Shown here: positions 35,701-58,989 of the stretch, piece after piece
Layout: every line of letters begins with the position of its first letter
How positions within the stretch are numbered: position 1 is the first letter of the stretch
Assembly: GCA_963978895.1 (NCBI GenBank)
Contig: OZ022238.1
Span: forward strand, 1,966,953 to 2,030,952
Reading direction: 5' to 3'
Length of the DNA stretch: 64,000 bases
Origin: Erpobdella octoculata
Taxonomy: Eukaryota; Annelida; Clitellata; Hirudinida; Erpobdellidae
Position numbers and translations under genes: made by a program
Notes under the pieces: model-generated
What the model was told of the DNA's origin: nothing
Databases searched by the model: none
The model's input: only the letters and a program-made list of their open reading frames with translations

Positions 35701-38700
35701 TCGAGTAATAATATTAACCAGCTTGGGTTAAAAACACACGAAACTAAACAGGACGTTGTAACGCATAGAAGTTATTAATCCAAACAAAATTCCCAGTTTT
35801 TTTTCTCTCACTTTCGCTTTCCATTTCCGAGTTCTGAAATCGGAATTCCTCGAGGAAATCAACGCCCTTCAGGAGAGCAGACTCTTCAACGCGAACGACC
35901 TGATCGGTCAGGATCGTAAGCGGGCGGGGCTTGCTCACCGTGACGACGATATCGCTGGAGTCGAAGGAGATGACCTGGGAATTTCCGCACCTAAACACGG
36001 GAATAGAATTTTTCGTCAAAACTAAGAAAAACAATACGATGAAAATAAAGGATGATTTGTTGTTTTAATATAAAAATTGAATTTTTTGGTTTTTTATTTT
36101 ATTTTATTAATTGAAACTCAAGCAATGATATCATTGCATTTCAGAATCCGTTGCTCAATAATAGTTCTCCAGTTTTAAATGTCCGCTTTCTCGACCATAG
36201 CGGAAGTTGTCGAGAAAAAATTGAAACTAACACAACGTCGGTTGTCATGGAGACGACCCTCTGTCCCGGGTCTGGGTGGGGACTGGGGATGAGAAGGTTG
36301 ACCTGGGAGATGACCTTCTGGACCACGGCGGGAGAGGTGGAGTTGACGGTCATTTGGTTCATGCTCTCGCTCAACAATACGAACTTGTAGGGGATTGAAA
36401 TTTTTAATTTAATATAAACCATCAATAATAATTTCATTATAAACCATACAAACTAAAGCTGGGTTGAATGCATTGCAGCTAATTATAATTATTATTAGTT
36501 ATAACCCGTCAAAACCGGCAGAAATTTACATAATTCCGTACATTGTTGTTGACACTGGGCTAAATGCAAACTAAATCTCAAATATCTTTTTAAAATAGTC
36601 ATTGCGGCCCGACCTAGCAGCGTTGTGCTAATTTATAACACACATACATGCATACATACATACATACATCGAAAATCATTTATGTCCGTTTGAATAGTTT
36701 TAAACTACACGCATATTTACTGTTTCGGTTGAAGTGTCATCGAACTTTTCCAGCGCCAGCCTCTCGTGACAGTGGCTGAGACATTTGATCACCTGGTCGG
36801 AATTCGTCTGATTGGTCACGACGGTCAGGCCGGCCAGCCAACCGCGGAAGTGCTCCTCCATTCTCTGGTGTCTGCCTGTTTCAAGAATTATAAAAAAAAT
36901 TCGTTTTATATCCAACAGACTACAGCAGATGTTTGACTGTTGAATTAAAACGCTTAGCATTCTTTTATTTTATGAATTTATAAATGCTCATGATTTAAAA
37001 ATAGAACTGTATTTTTAAAAATATTTTCTTGGCTCTACCGTGCATTTTTGCTAAGATCGGGCTAAATGCAAACTGAATCTCAAATATCTTTTTAAATAGT
37101 CGTTATCGGTTTTTTTATTTTAATTATGACAGTTTTATAATTTAATTGACTAATATTACTGATATTTTAAATGTAATACTATTGCCGTTAGCTGAGAGTA
37201 AAATATTTGTTTCGTACCTAAGAAACAAAACAGCTGAGAAAAATATTAAAAAATCGCCTCCGGAATAACTTTGTGGTGCAAATCTGATGCAAAATCCTGA
37301 ACTCTCTATTTTGTCTAGTTTTCGAGTTTATTTTCTTCACCAGCCATCCAGCCATGTAGCCAGCCAGTCAGCTAGCCAGCCAAAGTGTTTTATTAGGCTG
37401 CTTTTTTAGAAACAAGTTTCCAAAAATGCGCTAAAAAGGAGCCGGGATAAAAGACAGATGTGAAACGAACATATCGTTCGCTCTTGCTTCTCTCAAAACC
37501 AATCTGGTCCAGGAGTTTAAACTTTCGTGTCGATATTTATATATATACAATTTTTTTACATTTTAATAATGAAGCTAAAAAATTAAATAATAATCCATAG
37601 ACATTAGACCGACCCATCCAACAGGCCCCGACCACCACCCTCGGATTGGGCGCGTGGCTGAGGTGGTGAAGCTTCCACTTTCTGACAATCTTCAGGTTGT
37701 TCTTCGAGGTGGCAAACACGCGTCCGTCGACGTACAAATCCACCTGGATGCGGAAAAGAACGAACGCACGAGTTCATCTAAAGCATCTCGAGAGCTCGAT
37801 AATACATATAACCGTCATGTACAACCGTAGTGTACAACCATCACGTACAACCGTAGTGTACAACCATCACGTGCAACCGTAGTGTACAACCATCACGTTA
37901 AACCGCAGTGTACAACCATCACGTACAACCGTAGTGTACAACCATCACGTACGACCGTAGTGTACAACCATCACGTACGACCGTAGTGTACAACCATCAC
38001 GTACGACCATCACGTACAACCATCACATACAACCATCACGTACAACCATCACGTACGACCGTAGTGTACAACCATCACGTACGACCGTAGTGTACAACCA
38101 TCATGTACAACCATCACGTACAACCATCACATACAACCATCACGTACAACCATCACGTACAACCATCATGTACAACCATCACGTACAACCATCACGTACA
38201 ACCATCACATACAACCATCACGTACAACCATCACGTACAACCATCACGTACAACCATCATGTATAACCATCACGTACAACCATCACGTACAACCATCACA
38301 TACAACCATCACGTACAACCATCACGTACAACCATCACGTACAACCATCATAATCTCGACTCACGTTCGTCGACATCTCGTCGGACAGAGAAGATCCGAC
38401 GGCGTAGTGATGCCACTTCCCATCGCACGACTCCTTCACCGCCCACTCCCACTGCGACTCCACCTTCTTCTGGCCGCCGCGACTGCCATTACTGCTGTCG
38501 CCGCTTTCGTCGTTGTCGCCGTCACTGTCGTCGCCGGCGCCGTCGGCTTCGTCTTCCTCGCCGCCGTCGGATCTCCGCACGACGAAAACCATGCGGCAGC
38601 CGTCGACGTACCACATGTAGTGGCGTCGGATGACGTCTGCCGAAAAGTGAAATTACGTAACAAATAAAACTATTACATGAAAACATGCCTACAAATCAAC

Positions 38701-38703
38701 ACG

Positions 38704-38734
<31 letters not shown>

Positions 38735-41700
38735 ATAGTAGTGATTTTGATGTTAGTCACGACCTAAATTTCTCGGATTAACAAAGGATGCAGACTGATA
38801 TATATATATATACTTAATATTCATGTAAACAATTAATTATTTGAAATCATAATAATTTATTAATTGCTTAATAAAAATAAATAAATAAAGTCATTTTAAT
38901 TCTAAAAATAAACCAACTCGAATCATCAGAGTTGCACAGGATTTGCTCTTTGCCCTGAGAGCTTCCATTCCTTTTTATCCACACCGTCACCATGAACCGA
39001 CCTGCGACCCTTGCCCTGCTCGTCGGGATTTCCAGATAGGTGGAGTTCCCGTCGAATTCCGTTTCGTTACGGATGAGCACGTCGTAGGAAGAGTCTTCTT
39101 CCAGGCCTAATATGGTAAGCGATTTTTAATAAGATATATCTAGTTTTTTGTTATTATTATTATTATTTAGATGTCCGTGAATTAAATGAACAATCACACG
39201 TGAACAATAACGAGTAACGTCTAAAAAAACAGGACCACGAGGACCATCGTTGGCACGACTTTAACCGAACCGAACGATCAGCTCATCAATTGACCGAGAA
39301 AGTGACCAAAAAAAAAATCGACCAATCATCGTCACCAACCGCAGAGAGCCCTCTGGGCCTCGATGGAGTTGGAATCCCTTCGACATCCCCCGTCCGCGAC
39401 GCTGGTGAGCTTGAGCGTCACCGAGAGGCTCGCCACTTTACAGGTGTCGCCCCTGTTGCAGTCGTCCAGCTTGGCGTTCCTGAGCAGCGGCAAGGAAGTG
39501 GAGTTGTTGCCGGCGAAGTTGAACAGTTCGAAGTTTCTCTCGTATCCTGGAAATCGTCAAGTTTGAGATCGTAAACAGTTCTTGCTGCATTCATTCACTC
39601 CTTTGCTCGAGTCAACGAGCTAACTCATATCGTACACTCTGATGAGTACACTTTGTACAAATATATACACACTCATTTACTCATTCATTACCCATTCATT
39701 CATAAATACCTAGCCATTCATTCATTTATAAATACCTAGCCATTCATTTATAAATACCTACCCAATCAGTCATAAATACCTAGCCATTCATTCATACATT
39801 CATAAATACATAGGTACAACGTATTTATGCGCTATACATTTAGGAATCATTTAGGAATTATTTATGAATCCATTCATTCATAAATACCTACCCATTCATT
39901 CATAAATACCTACCCAATCAGTCATAAATACCTACCCATTCATTCATAAATACCTACCCAATCAGTCATAAATACCTAGCCATTCATTCATACATTCATA
40001 AATACATAGGTACAACGTATTTATGCGCTATACATTTAGGAATCATTTATGAAATATTTATGAATCAATTCATTCATAAATACCTACCCATTCATTCATT
40101 CATTCATAAATACCTATCCATACACTCATTAACACTATCTATCAACACAGAGACACGTCACCAACCTTTCCAGAAGAACGTACAGGTCGGTATCCACCTG
40201 ACGTGAACGTCAAGACCCTCGGACACGAGACCTCCGCAGTCCTCGGCGAAGACCTTCAGGTAGTAAGACGTCTTGACACTCCTCGGGCCGACGATCACTT
40301 CCTTGTTGTAAATGCAGCCTGTAATAATAATAATAATAATAATAATAATATAATAATAATATAAAAAGAGAAAAAGATCTTCAGTTCAATAAAACCAAGA
40401 CAAAGAAAGAATAAAAATTATATATAGGTTATTGATAAAACGTTCACAAACAAATAAGCTGTTGAAAAAATAATTTGAACTTGACCTATTTACATATATT
40501 GAACTTGACCCATTTACACATATTGAACTTGAGCCATTTACATATATTGAACTTGACCCATTGACTTATATTGAACTTGACCATTTACATATATTGAACG
40601 TGACCCATTTACATATATTGAACTTGACCCACTTACATATATTGAACTTGACCCATTTACATATATAGAACTTGACCAATTTACATACATTGTACTTGAC
40701 CCATTTACATATATATAGAACTTGACCAATTTACATACATTGTACTTGACCCATTTACATATATTGAACTTGAACCATTAACATAAATTATTCAGTAAAT
40801 TATTTATAGTTTATATATTACTAAATCGTACACCGATGAGACACAGACAGACAAACAAGAACACCCGCCTTTCTCGTCGACGTAAAAAAGTTCCGAGCTG
40901 TCGGACAAGAAGAAGCGGCAGATGTCGGAGAACGACTTGGAAGAGTCGTCGTCCGTGACCTGGAGGCAGACGACCTGCGCGTGCTTCTTCGTGACGTCCG
41001 TGACGGTGACGTCGTACGACGAGTCCACCCAGCGAGGTCGATTGTCGTTGACGTCCTCGACGGTTATCTCGATGGTATCTCTGGAGGGGAAAGATGTAAT
41101 TCGTATGACACGATTGTATGACAGTCTGATATTAGGTTATTAGGTTGATCGTATCGCAAGTTACAATACCGGTTATCTGCTGTCGATGTTTTATTACTGA
41201 TTTTTTTCCTCGCTATTATATTTTTTTATTTTTTTATAATCGATATCAATTTGTTTGTTCATTAGAATTTATTTTCATTACTTATCTACTCGCTCTTTAA
41301 AATTATTAATTACAAATTAATTATTAATCAGCTTGTTGCTTTTATTTTTAACATCGGCACAACCCGGAAAAGGCTCTCCTACCATCGACTAACACATCAG
41401 AACCGACAAACGCCAACATGAACATAAAGTTTTTATGTACAGTTGTACAGCAATTACATGCCAACGAGATTGTACAGCAATTACATGCCAACGAGATTGT
41501 ACAGCAATTACATGCCAACGAGATTGTACAGCAATTACACGCCAATGAGATTGTACAGCAATTACACGCCAATGAGATCGTACAGCAACTTAGAATCCAG
41601 TGTCTTTCTTTAGAAATAAAATTAAGAAACCTTTCCGAGTGAGTCATGTTCAGAAGATCCTGACAGTCGTGAGCCGAGACCTGCGGAATATACGTCGAGT

Positions 41701-43652
41701 CGATTAATTAAAATTCAATCCAAAAATAAAAGTATTTTAAAGTAATAAAAATTAAATTAATTTAAAGTTAAAGTTAAAGTTTCTAAAATTGAAAAATTAT
41801 AGTATTTTAAACTTAAAAATTAAAGTATTTTGAATTAAAAAATAAAAGTATTTTAAATTGAAGAATTAAAGTACTTTAAATTGAAAAATTCAAGTATTTT
41901 AAATTGAAAAGTAATAGTATTTTTAATTTAAATATTAAAGAACCTTTTTAAATGTTTAATAAACAATAAGCAAAACCGGAATTTTAAACCAAACAGAATT
42001 AATAAGAAATAAAATGAGACATTTTTCAAAAATTAAATCAAATTGCACTGACAAACTTATCAGCTTTAGCTTGAAAACTAAATCACACGGAGAAGGAAAA
42101 AAAGAAACTAAGACCATAATTTCGCTAAGAAAATAAAAAAACCCGCCTGAAATGAATATTTCTGCTGCTTTTCAAAGTCGAGTTTCCCTTCTACAACGAT
42201 GGCAGCTCCGCCGGAAAACGACTCGAGCATGGTAACTCTGAACGGAAGATTGTCCAGCGCCTTGTGGATCGTGTAGCCGCACACTTCCGCTGTTTAAACG
42301 TTTTTTTTTTACATCTTTACATTACAAAAGAAATCGTCTACTGCGGTAGGACCTCATATATATATACGAGTCTCGATTGTTATGCAGCTTCGCGTTTATA
42401 CGACTTAAAAAATTATGCACAGATATCTTATCTCTTTCGTATTATTTTGTTTGACTTGTGTGAATTTTCAACTTGTACGATTAATTTTATATGGCAAAAG
42501 AGAAGAGTTGCATAAACAAGGTCTTACTGTATGTATGTAGATATTCTTGAATAGGAGGACGACTTAATAAAGAGAAACTTGCAAGAGATTTCAGATTAGG
42601 TTGGTTATTAAGTAGGTTAGATATTTATATTGATGATTAATGTTGATAATTAAATTATAATTATTTAAATGTCAGTGGTCTTGAAGTTCTTTTGAAGAAC
42701 ATACGCCACTTTAATAAAACTCGGATTCATTATCATTATCATTCTAAGCAATGCATCTATTTAATAATTTAATACATAATAATAAATAAGTGTTAAATAA
42801 TAATTTTAATGACATAAGCAATGCATCCATTTAATACATACTAATAAATTAGTGTTAAATAATAATTTTAATGACATAAGCAATACATCCATTTAATACA
42901 TACTAATAAATTAGTGTTAAATAATAATCTTAATGACATAAGCAATGCATCCATTTAATACATACTAATAAATTAGTGTTAAATAATAATTTTAATTACA
43001 TAAGCAATGCATCCATTTAATACATACTAATAAATTAGTGTTAAATAATAATTTTAATGACATAAGCAATGCATCCATTTAATATATACTAATAAATTAG
43101 TGTTAAATAATAACTTTAATGACATAAGCAATGCATCCATTTAATACATACTAATAAATTAATGTTAAATAATAATTTTAATGACATAAGCAATGCATCC
43201 ATTTAATACATACTAATAAATTAGTGTTAAATAATAATTTTAATGACATAAGCAATGCATCCATTTAATACATACTAATAAATTAATGTTAAATAAGCTA
43301 TAAAACAAACCCCCTGGAAATTTATTCCTGTTTCTCACATAAAGTGGTTTGTCGAGTTCCACTTTGTCGCCATTCTTGGCAGATTCCTTGACATTTCCAT
43401 AGTATACCAGGTTGCAATTAACAACCGTTACAAAAGCTGTCAATCAAGTAAGTATTATAAATATGCTTGTGAATTGTTTTGAAATATTACTGCCATTATT
43501 GTTATTATTATTTCAATTAAAAACAATCAAATACTAAATGAAAGACTAGACTAGATCTTTTAAAACTTGAAAAGCATTTTTAATTTACAAGATCACTAAC
43601 CAATAAACGCTAAAATCCAAATAACATTATCTACATTATGCTCCATGTTCAT
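32713..43652 (-). CDS. clstn: Calsyntenin (cadherin/LamG transmembrane synaptic protein)
   Basis: Type I membrane protein of neurons: synaptic adhesion and kinesin-1 cargo adaptor. Exons: 43601-43652, 43311-43436, 42147-42289, 41631-41680, 40869-41080, 40166-40318, 39340-39546, 38918-39106, 38365-38636, 37614-37743, 36721-36875, 36232-36383, 35812-35990, 35307-35453, 34166-34314, 33755 (or 33761)-33887, 33339-33502, 32713-32850; about 916 aa. Signal peptide in exon 1. Cadherin repeats about 25-235 (ITVEDVNDNRPRW; FAEDCGG). LamG-type domain about 320-540 (HYMWYVDGCRMVF, KWHHYAV, VVVGACW, FRGWLAGL). Transmembrane segment about 818-840 (FWLPVFLVVCAGLVITLG). The cytoplasmic tail has two kinesin-light-chain motifs: MEWDHSEMSIAVNP and the C-terminal LEWDDLPY. 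Length and order fit the family. Every junction keeps phase. Two introns use GC donors. Exon 16's end is ambiguous by 6 nt. Confidence 0.96.
32885..33035. repeat. About 58-bp tandem repeat, three copies
   Basis: Units built on ATTATTATTCGTAATTAATA then TTCAT and a CAGTTTAGAATTT-like segment recur three times in the last calsyntenin intron. Confidence 0.7.
33965..34128. repeat. 27-bp tandem repeat containing CAGGTG, six copies
   Basis: Unit AAACAGGTGTTGCATCGAAT plus ATTATT, repeated six times in the calsyntenin intron downstream of exon 34166-34314. Each unit holds an E-box-like CAGGTG/CAGGCG word. Confidence 0.7.
34411..34863. mobile_element. Long foldback (hairpin) element in calsyntenin intron
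   Basis: The left arm from 34411 (AAGACTTTTTACGTAAATTC) is the near-perfect reverse complement of the right arm ending at 34863. Each arm is about 210 bp with a short centre near 34630-34645. A partial direct copy of part of the arm lies just before it at 34351-34412. It has no coding content. It is probably a MITE or foldback transposon. Confidence 0.75.
35050..35175. repeat. About 58-bp duplication
   Basis: Two tandem copies of a unit containing ACGTTAGCAATRATAGAGAG and CTATGTAGGCCT, in the calsyntenin intron. Confidence 0.6.
37815..38352. repeat. 13-bp minisatellite (TACAACCATCACG) in calsyntenin intron
   Basis: About 40 copies of TACAACCATCACG, with a variant TACAACCGTAGTG. At the low-coordinate end the two variants alternate to form 26-bp units; further on the first form is homogenised. 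The array reaches within about 15 bp of the donor of exon 38365-38636. Confidence 0.85.
39650..40135. repeat. Degenerate CATTCATAAATACCTA repeat
   Basis: Interspersed units of about 20-24 bp built on CATTCATAAATACCTACC, with two longer near-identical blocks (39770-39860 and 39965-40065). Lies in a calsyntenin intron. Confidence 0.7.
40485..40790. repeat. 24-bp tandem repeat, about 12 copies
   Basis: Unit TTGAACTTGACCCATTTACA plus TATA, in a calsyntenin intron. Confidence 0.8.
41440..41592. repeat. 27-bp tandem repeat, six copies
   Basis: Unit ATTGTACAGCAATTACATGC plus CAACGAG, head to tail with no spacers, just downstream of the 50-nt calsyntenin exon. A diverged AT-rich repeat of about 24 bp follows at 41755-41945. 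Confidence 0.8.
42740..43300. repeat. 61-bp tandem repeat adjoining the calsyntenin exon 2 donor
   Basis: About nine copies of a unit containing GACATAAGCAATGCATCCAT and ACTAATAAATTAGTGTTAAA. Copies are nearly identical, so the array is recent. It ends about 10 bp from the GTTTGT donor of exon 43311-43436. Confidence 0.85.
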
Positions 43653-45681
43653 GTTCTATTCAGTTCTATTTAATTCAGAGTGAACTGATGTACAATATTG
43701 TCTGCTGCTTGATGCGGGGTTGCTGTGTATAAACACGATAGCCACAGCCAGCCACGAGAACATTAAGGCCAACTAATGTCAGCTGTTTTATGACGTCCGT
43801 TTCATATACTGGACCGGACCCTTCTAATTAAACATATCAAAATGTTTAAAATCTAAAAAAGCCATAAAAATTCGAGATGAAACAACCCACTCAACCAAAA
43901 AAATTGGTTAGGGCATAAGCGCCTACCATTGACTAGTTCCTAGACCTATATATGAATTAGTGGTTTTTACTCAAACCTGCCTACTACAAAGGAACCACAT
44001 ATAAGTCACAGATTCAGGTTTTCGTGAAATTTTATTTCTTTCTATTTATTGAACCAATGTTGGATTAAAGTTTGACTCGTTTAACGTGGCTCTAACCCTT
44101 GACCTCTAGGCTACATAACACTTATCTAACTTTACTCACTCGTGGGCTCATTTTACAGAACAATTAGAGGCAGCCATTTATAGGCGCCTAACAACACTCT
44201 TGCAGACGCTGGCGACGCCGGTGGGATTCGAACCGTCGATCCTTAGGTCTACTCTACAATACAGACAAATGTATTACTTCTATACCACCAGCGCCAAATT
44301 AAAGACGATCGATTACAGTTTTTTTAATCTCTTCAACCAACAAACGGTAGTAAGATATTTTTGTTATTTATTCCTCTGAACAACAAAGTATGGCTTACCT
44401 GCCTGAGTGCCTGGTAAAGAAAACCACAGAGGTTATTATGAGTGTGGTGGGAAGAATATAGCAATTTTGAATCAGCAGATAACATATAGTCTGGATAATA
44501 AGCTATGAACAGCAATGGTGAAAAAATAAAGCTTTGCAATATGAATATAAGTAGCAGTCGGATACATAATGAGAAAGGCAGTTTCACACATATGAACAAA
44601 ACCTCATTTATTACCCATAAGAAAATGGCAGTGGTTTGCAAATCTGACTGAATTAGTCTAAAAACTTATTACATGAGACTAGACTAAGCTTTCACACAAA
44701 TTTCAGCCAACACCTATTCTCTTGATTTACCTATGCCTGGCTATAACAGTCCATGGAATCCCAAAATTAAGACCCCCAATCTGAAAACATTTTAGAAAAT
44801 AAAATTCCCACCATAAGACCAAACAAAGGATTTTATTGATCGTTACAAATATTACAAATATTTCAATAATTTTTAAACGAAAACCAGTCTATATGAGGTA
44901 TCTATTTATAATGTCCTTACAGAGGGGTGGGGTTACCAGAATGTAAACTTCTAAGCTAAGAATATTTATAAAAATAAAATAATGATAATACAAAAACTAA
45001 AAAATATGTCAGATTAAGATAATGCTTATATAATAACAACAAAAACGTAAATCAATTACATAGATACCGGTAATAACAATTTAGAATAAAATACATTTGT
45101 TATGCAGTTGGATTTCACTACTTTTAAGTAGGATACGTGCAGGTCTGACCGATACATGGAAAGTCAACGTACTGCCCTTATCCGGAAATAGATGCGTGCA
45201 CTTTATATCGCTGGCGTAGGGAGGTTCACAGAGGGAGGAGGAGATCAGCTAGATCTGAACACCTGCAGATGGAAGAGTGTGCGTATTATACAAGATGATC
45301 CCTAAACTAAATCGAAGCGCGTCCCTCAAGTGAAAGCCAACAGCCAGCTCTAGCTCTACTACTCTACAGTATGGAAACAGCGCATCTAGGAATGAATGAC
45401 ATCAATAAAAACTCTTATCGAGAATTTTTCTTGCCCCCCGAGGATCGAGACTAAAAAGCCAGTGTTCCCCGATAGTTTTTCATGACTAGAACACTGCCGA
45501 CTCAACCGATCGGCAGCTGAATTCCGAAAACATTCTAATCATCTTCTTCTTATAGACAATCGTGTTGTTCTAAAAATAACCTTTCGAAGACATATAATAA
45601 ACACGTTCCTCGCTACGACAATTTGACGACAACAACATTCAAGAAAAATGAATTAATAATCAGAATCCGCCTTCCCCAACA
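43653..45681. other. Spacer between calsyntenin and VPS35
   Basis: Holds the calsyntenin promoter region and the VPS35 3' end. A reverse SINE occupies 44115-44300. The rest is AT-rich, and I see no coding exon or defined promoter motif. Confidence 0.55.
44115..44300 (-). mobile_element. SINE-like element (second family)
   Basis: Minus strand: GGCGCTGGTGGTATAGAAGT head, GACGGTTCGAATCCCACCGG B box, GGCGCCTATAAATGGCTGCC body. Same family as 16015-16220. Confidence 0.7.
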
Positions 45682-55085
<9,404 letters not shown>

Positions 55086-58000
55086 CTGAGATTATTTTTA
55101 GTCGTTTAGTTCCAAATTATGTAAAATGAAAAATAAATAAGAAAATAATTGCATCAATAAAATATGCGCAGGATTGACTTTTACAATTTGAGTAAGAAAA
55201 AGGAACAATTAATTTTTATTTAATTATCAATAAAACTAAAACATGATCGAGACTATTTTTGGTAGGCGTTTTTAAAATCACTTGACTCTTTGCCCAATCA
55301 CGTGCTCTTAATTTAAAAAAAGTATGCATAACATTATGGTTTTGAAGATTTATTTACTATTTTTAATACAATCAGAAAGAGAGTTCACCAGTATCGGCAA
55401 TAACTTCCAAAACAGCCAGCCACCCCTTAGGACGTAAACAAACCAACGATGACAAGGAGTGTGCTCAAAAATATAAACTGAAAAAAAATGTTAGGAAGCT
55501 GTATTTTAAATAAACAAATGTTTTTTTGCTAAAATTCCAGCATTAGGCAGCATTTTTGTAATTTTAGCAGAAGCTTTTTGTGCGCGGGGGAGTTCATTGT
55601 CTTTTCTCATTGATGTTGTAAAAGTGTTGAAACTTTTATCTATGTTATACAACAAGATTACATATTAGTCTTAAAACTTGATGGGAAAAAAAAAACTTTA
55701 AACTTTTATCATTACCAATATTATAAAAGTTGGTTAGCAACAATATAACAACCCAGCTCAAAGATGATCTGCCACAAAGCAACGATACTACTGCGAATTT
55801 CGGCCTCGCCGGAAAACAGTTAGCCAGGGGCGTCATAGCAAAACCTTGGGGGAAGCAACTTGTTTTCAGGGCCCACCAATTTTTTCCAAAAGTTTTAAAA
55901 AACCTCTTTTTTTCTCCCAAAAAAAGCTGATGACCGGGGAGGTAGTCTGAGGTCTTTTTCTAAAAAAATGTCGCATTTTTTTAGAAAACACTTAGACCGC
56001 AGGCGCCCGCTAAAACATCCCAGGGGGCCACTTCACCGTTATATAGGAAACCCACTCGAGCCTCAAAAGCTTCCACTTTACAATTCGGGAGACTTTTTGG
56101 GTGCTCACTTCTACATTTGGCGACCCAAAACAACATCAGCAAAACCCACTCAAAAGTGGGTTTTTCCCCAAATGACGTCTTTGCAGTTAGCCTAGTGACT
56201 CCAAAGTCGTATGAAAAGACAAAATTTTTAAAGACAGCAGAAAGAAAATGAGCACTTAACAAAAGGGGATCCGAACCGTCGGCTTCTAGGTCCACGAGTG
56301 AATGTTTTACCGTCATACAACCAGCGCCCATATATTCTTACTTATTAGTAAGTTCAAATTTGTTCTTTTTTTGATGGGTTAAAAACATTTTTATTTAGTG
56401 AATTTGTCTGGCAACGTCTCTGAATTTATGAGAAGGCATTATGCTAGCTTGTTTGTTTGATTGATTGTGACATTGGTGACAAATAATTAAGCAAAATTTA
56501 ATAAAAAAAGAAATAAATACAAGCGTTTATGCGTTTAATTTTTTTTAAATTACCTAAAATATAAACAAGACGTTTTCAAATTTAAATTTTTATTTTTTAT
56601 AGGTCATCCAGTTAGCGGGATAACAAACTTTTTGAGTTTTGGTCACTTGATTTCGGTATTCGTATCTGCATTTAAGTTGTTTTTATTGTATCGTGTTCAA
56701 TAGAAAAGCTTAAACACAAATATACCTATAGCATTCATAATACTTATGTATGTTATGGTAGTTTGAAGTTTTATTCAAGTTTAATGACACAAATATATCA
56801 CTGCCAGAGAAAGCGGTGTGGCCCGAACGTGATTGTCAATTACTGTCAAAAAGGCGTTCACCTACAAATAAAGATATATATAAAATTAAAAATAGTAATA
56901 ATGACTTTGAACCAAAAAAATGATAATCTCGTTCTTGGGCGTTTATTCTGTCTCCGGTGTCGTTCTAAAGATTTTTTTGTAGTTCGATTCAATCAGAGTA
57001 AGCTATAGGTATATATAGCGGGTGTGACATTAAATTAAATTAATAACTAGTTACTGGTACCAGCGACCGGCCGGTATCTTTACTTGTAGAGGTTTGCGTC
57101 AGTACTCTTGTTAGTTAGTCATTAATAGAAAAAAAATTCTTTAAAAAGGGCGGGCGGGCGTCTGACGATTGAATCGTAATTAGGTATTGCTGTTTCATGC
57201 TAACTGGATTGGTGATGACTTGTTCAAGATGTTTGAATAATCTTTAAGCTTGTAGAAACGTTAAAATCATCAAAGCAGTTTTGGTGTCAATGCGCCGGTA
57301 CTTTCTCTCCTCGCATTGATATCCGGGGTCGCAAGACAATTCGGCGCAAGACATATCCTATGCCACCTATGCAACTCAACCATAAACCAGTGATAGACAA
57401 AAGTTTACTAAAAAGTTATTATTCGTAATAATGAAGTTACGAAAGATAAAACCAAAACTCAATGCCGAGGCTATAGTGTGGGTAACCGCCCCCAAAACAT
57501 TAGTGGGACCTACACTGATAGTTGGCTGGCGTACCACATTTTTTCCAAAAACAATCGATCAAGGGGGAGGACGGGGTAGTCATGTACACACTGGTCATGC
57601 GTATTTTTGACACACTTTTACTTAACTTGACTTCTCTGTCGGTCTGTCGTCAAATTTTGCAATCGATTTTAAACTAACTTCCCGATGGGTTAGAGACTTA
57701 AAAATTTAAATATACCTCCGAACTGATTAACAATGCATTCTATTAAATTTTCGGATTGATTGGACAAAATTTCTTACTTATAGTAGCCCACGTCACTCAT
57801 TCACTCACTCACTCACTGATTCTGTCACGCTTACGTGATTAGTCGTATAGACGATATCGATGTGCAAGTAAGAATTTATTGCGCGCAGGCGTGTAATAAA
57901 AGTTATTATGCAATTGTACCTATATACCATAGACTTCTAAATATAGGAGTCTATGCTATATACATTCTTATTCCTAGAGATCAAAAGAAGTGGCGCCTCA

Positions 58001-58360
58001 GATTCGTTTACGACATTGGCGTTAAATAAATTTGATTTTATTTGAATCAAAAAATATTATATAATGAGATTTAAAAAAATCTCAGAAGCAAGGACCACTT
58101 CTCAACGATGGCAGTCAATTCACAAGAAATGTCGTGTATACTGAAATTCTTTAATAACTAATTATTGCACTCTTTAATTTTCACATCCTTTAAATTTATA
58201 TGAAATATTTTAGTAAATTGAAAATTTAAACACAATATAGAATTTCATTAAATTTGCTTATATATAAAAAAAAACTTTTATGGTTATCAAATTTCATTTT
58301 GTTTTTGTTGACTATTTTTTTTATAAAATGTATCCGAAGTACATCGTAATTTTAAAACAT

Positions 58361-58388
58361 CCGTCCTTGGGACGGTTAAAACCACTAA
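58361..58388 (+). mobile_element. Helitron-like 3' terminus
   Basis: Perfect hairpin CCGTCC-TTG-GGACGG, nine bases, then CTAA followed by T. It shares AAAACATCCGT and the spacing with the terminus at 2210-2242. The 5' limit of the element was not found. Confidence 0.5.
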
Positions 58389-58989
58389 TAATTTAATAAT
58401 TATTTGTGATATTTTGGTCGAACTATTTATTGTCTATGCTAATATGCTCGTTGTTTATGTAGTAACAATATAAAAGTGTGTTTTTAAAAAAAACTTTTTT
58501 CTTTTGTTTCGCTTGTTAATATTAAACACTTTCGCTTGGAAAATCGGCTTATAAGGAAGCAATGATTAAAATACATTTTCGTTACAAATTAAATCATCAT
58601 AATTTATGCGGTATTTGAAGCTTGGCCCCCTGACCAAGATATTTCTAATTATGCATAGAGTTCGGAGGTGAGGGGACCACCTGCCCCTTCGAACCAAGTT
58701 TTTCTCTCATTGGGAAAATTGTTAAATAAAGCCTTTTTAAAGACGTTAAAAATGTTTATTTTAAAACAGTTGTGTTGAGTATGCAACAAAATGTTACAGA
58801 AATGGCATTGCTACCAATATTATCAAAAGCTGTTTTTACTGTGAGAAATATGTATATAAAGTTCTAACCCTCCTCTCTCTGCAACATCTTTTTGTGGAAA
58901 AGTGTCTTTTGCTATCTTACCATTTTTTTTGCCAGGCTGCTATCTTGCCCCATCCGGGAAGTTGAAAACGTCACGCCTATATACGCCTA

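Noticed and set aside
41440..41592. CRISPR-like direct repeats
   Set aside because: The 27-bp units are head to tail with no unique spacers, in an animal intron.
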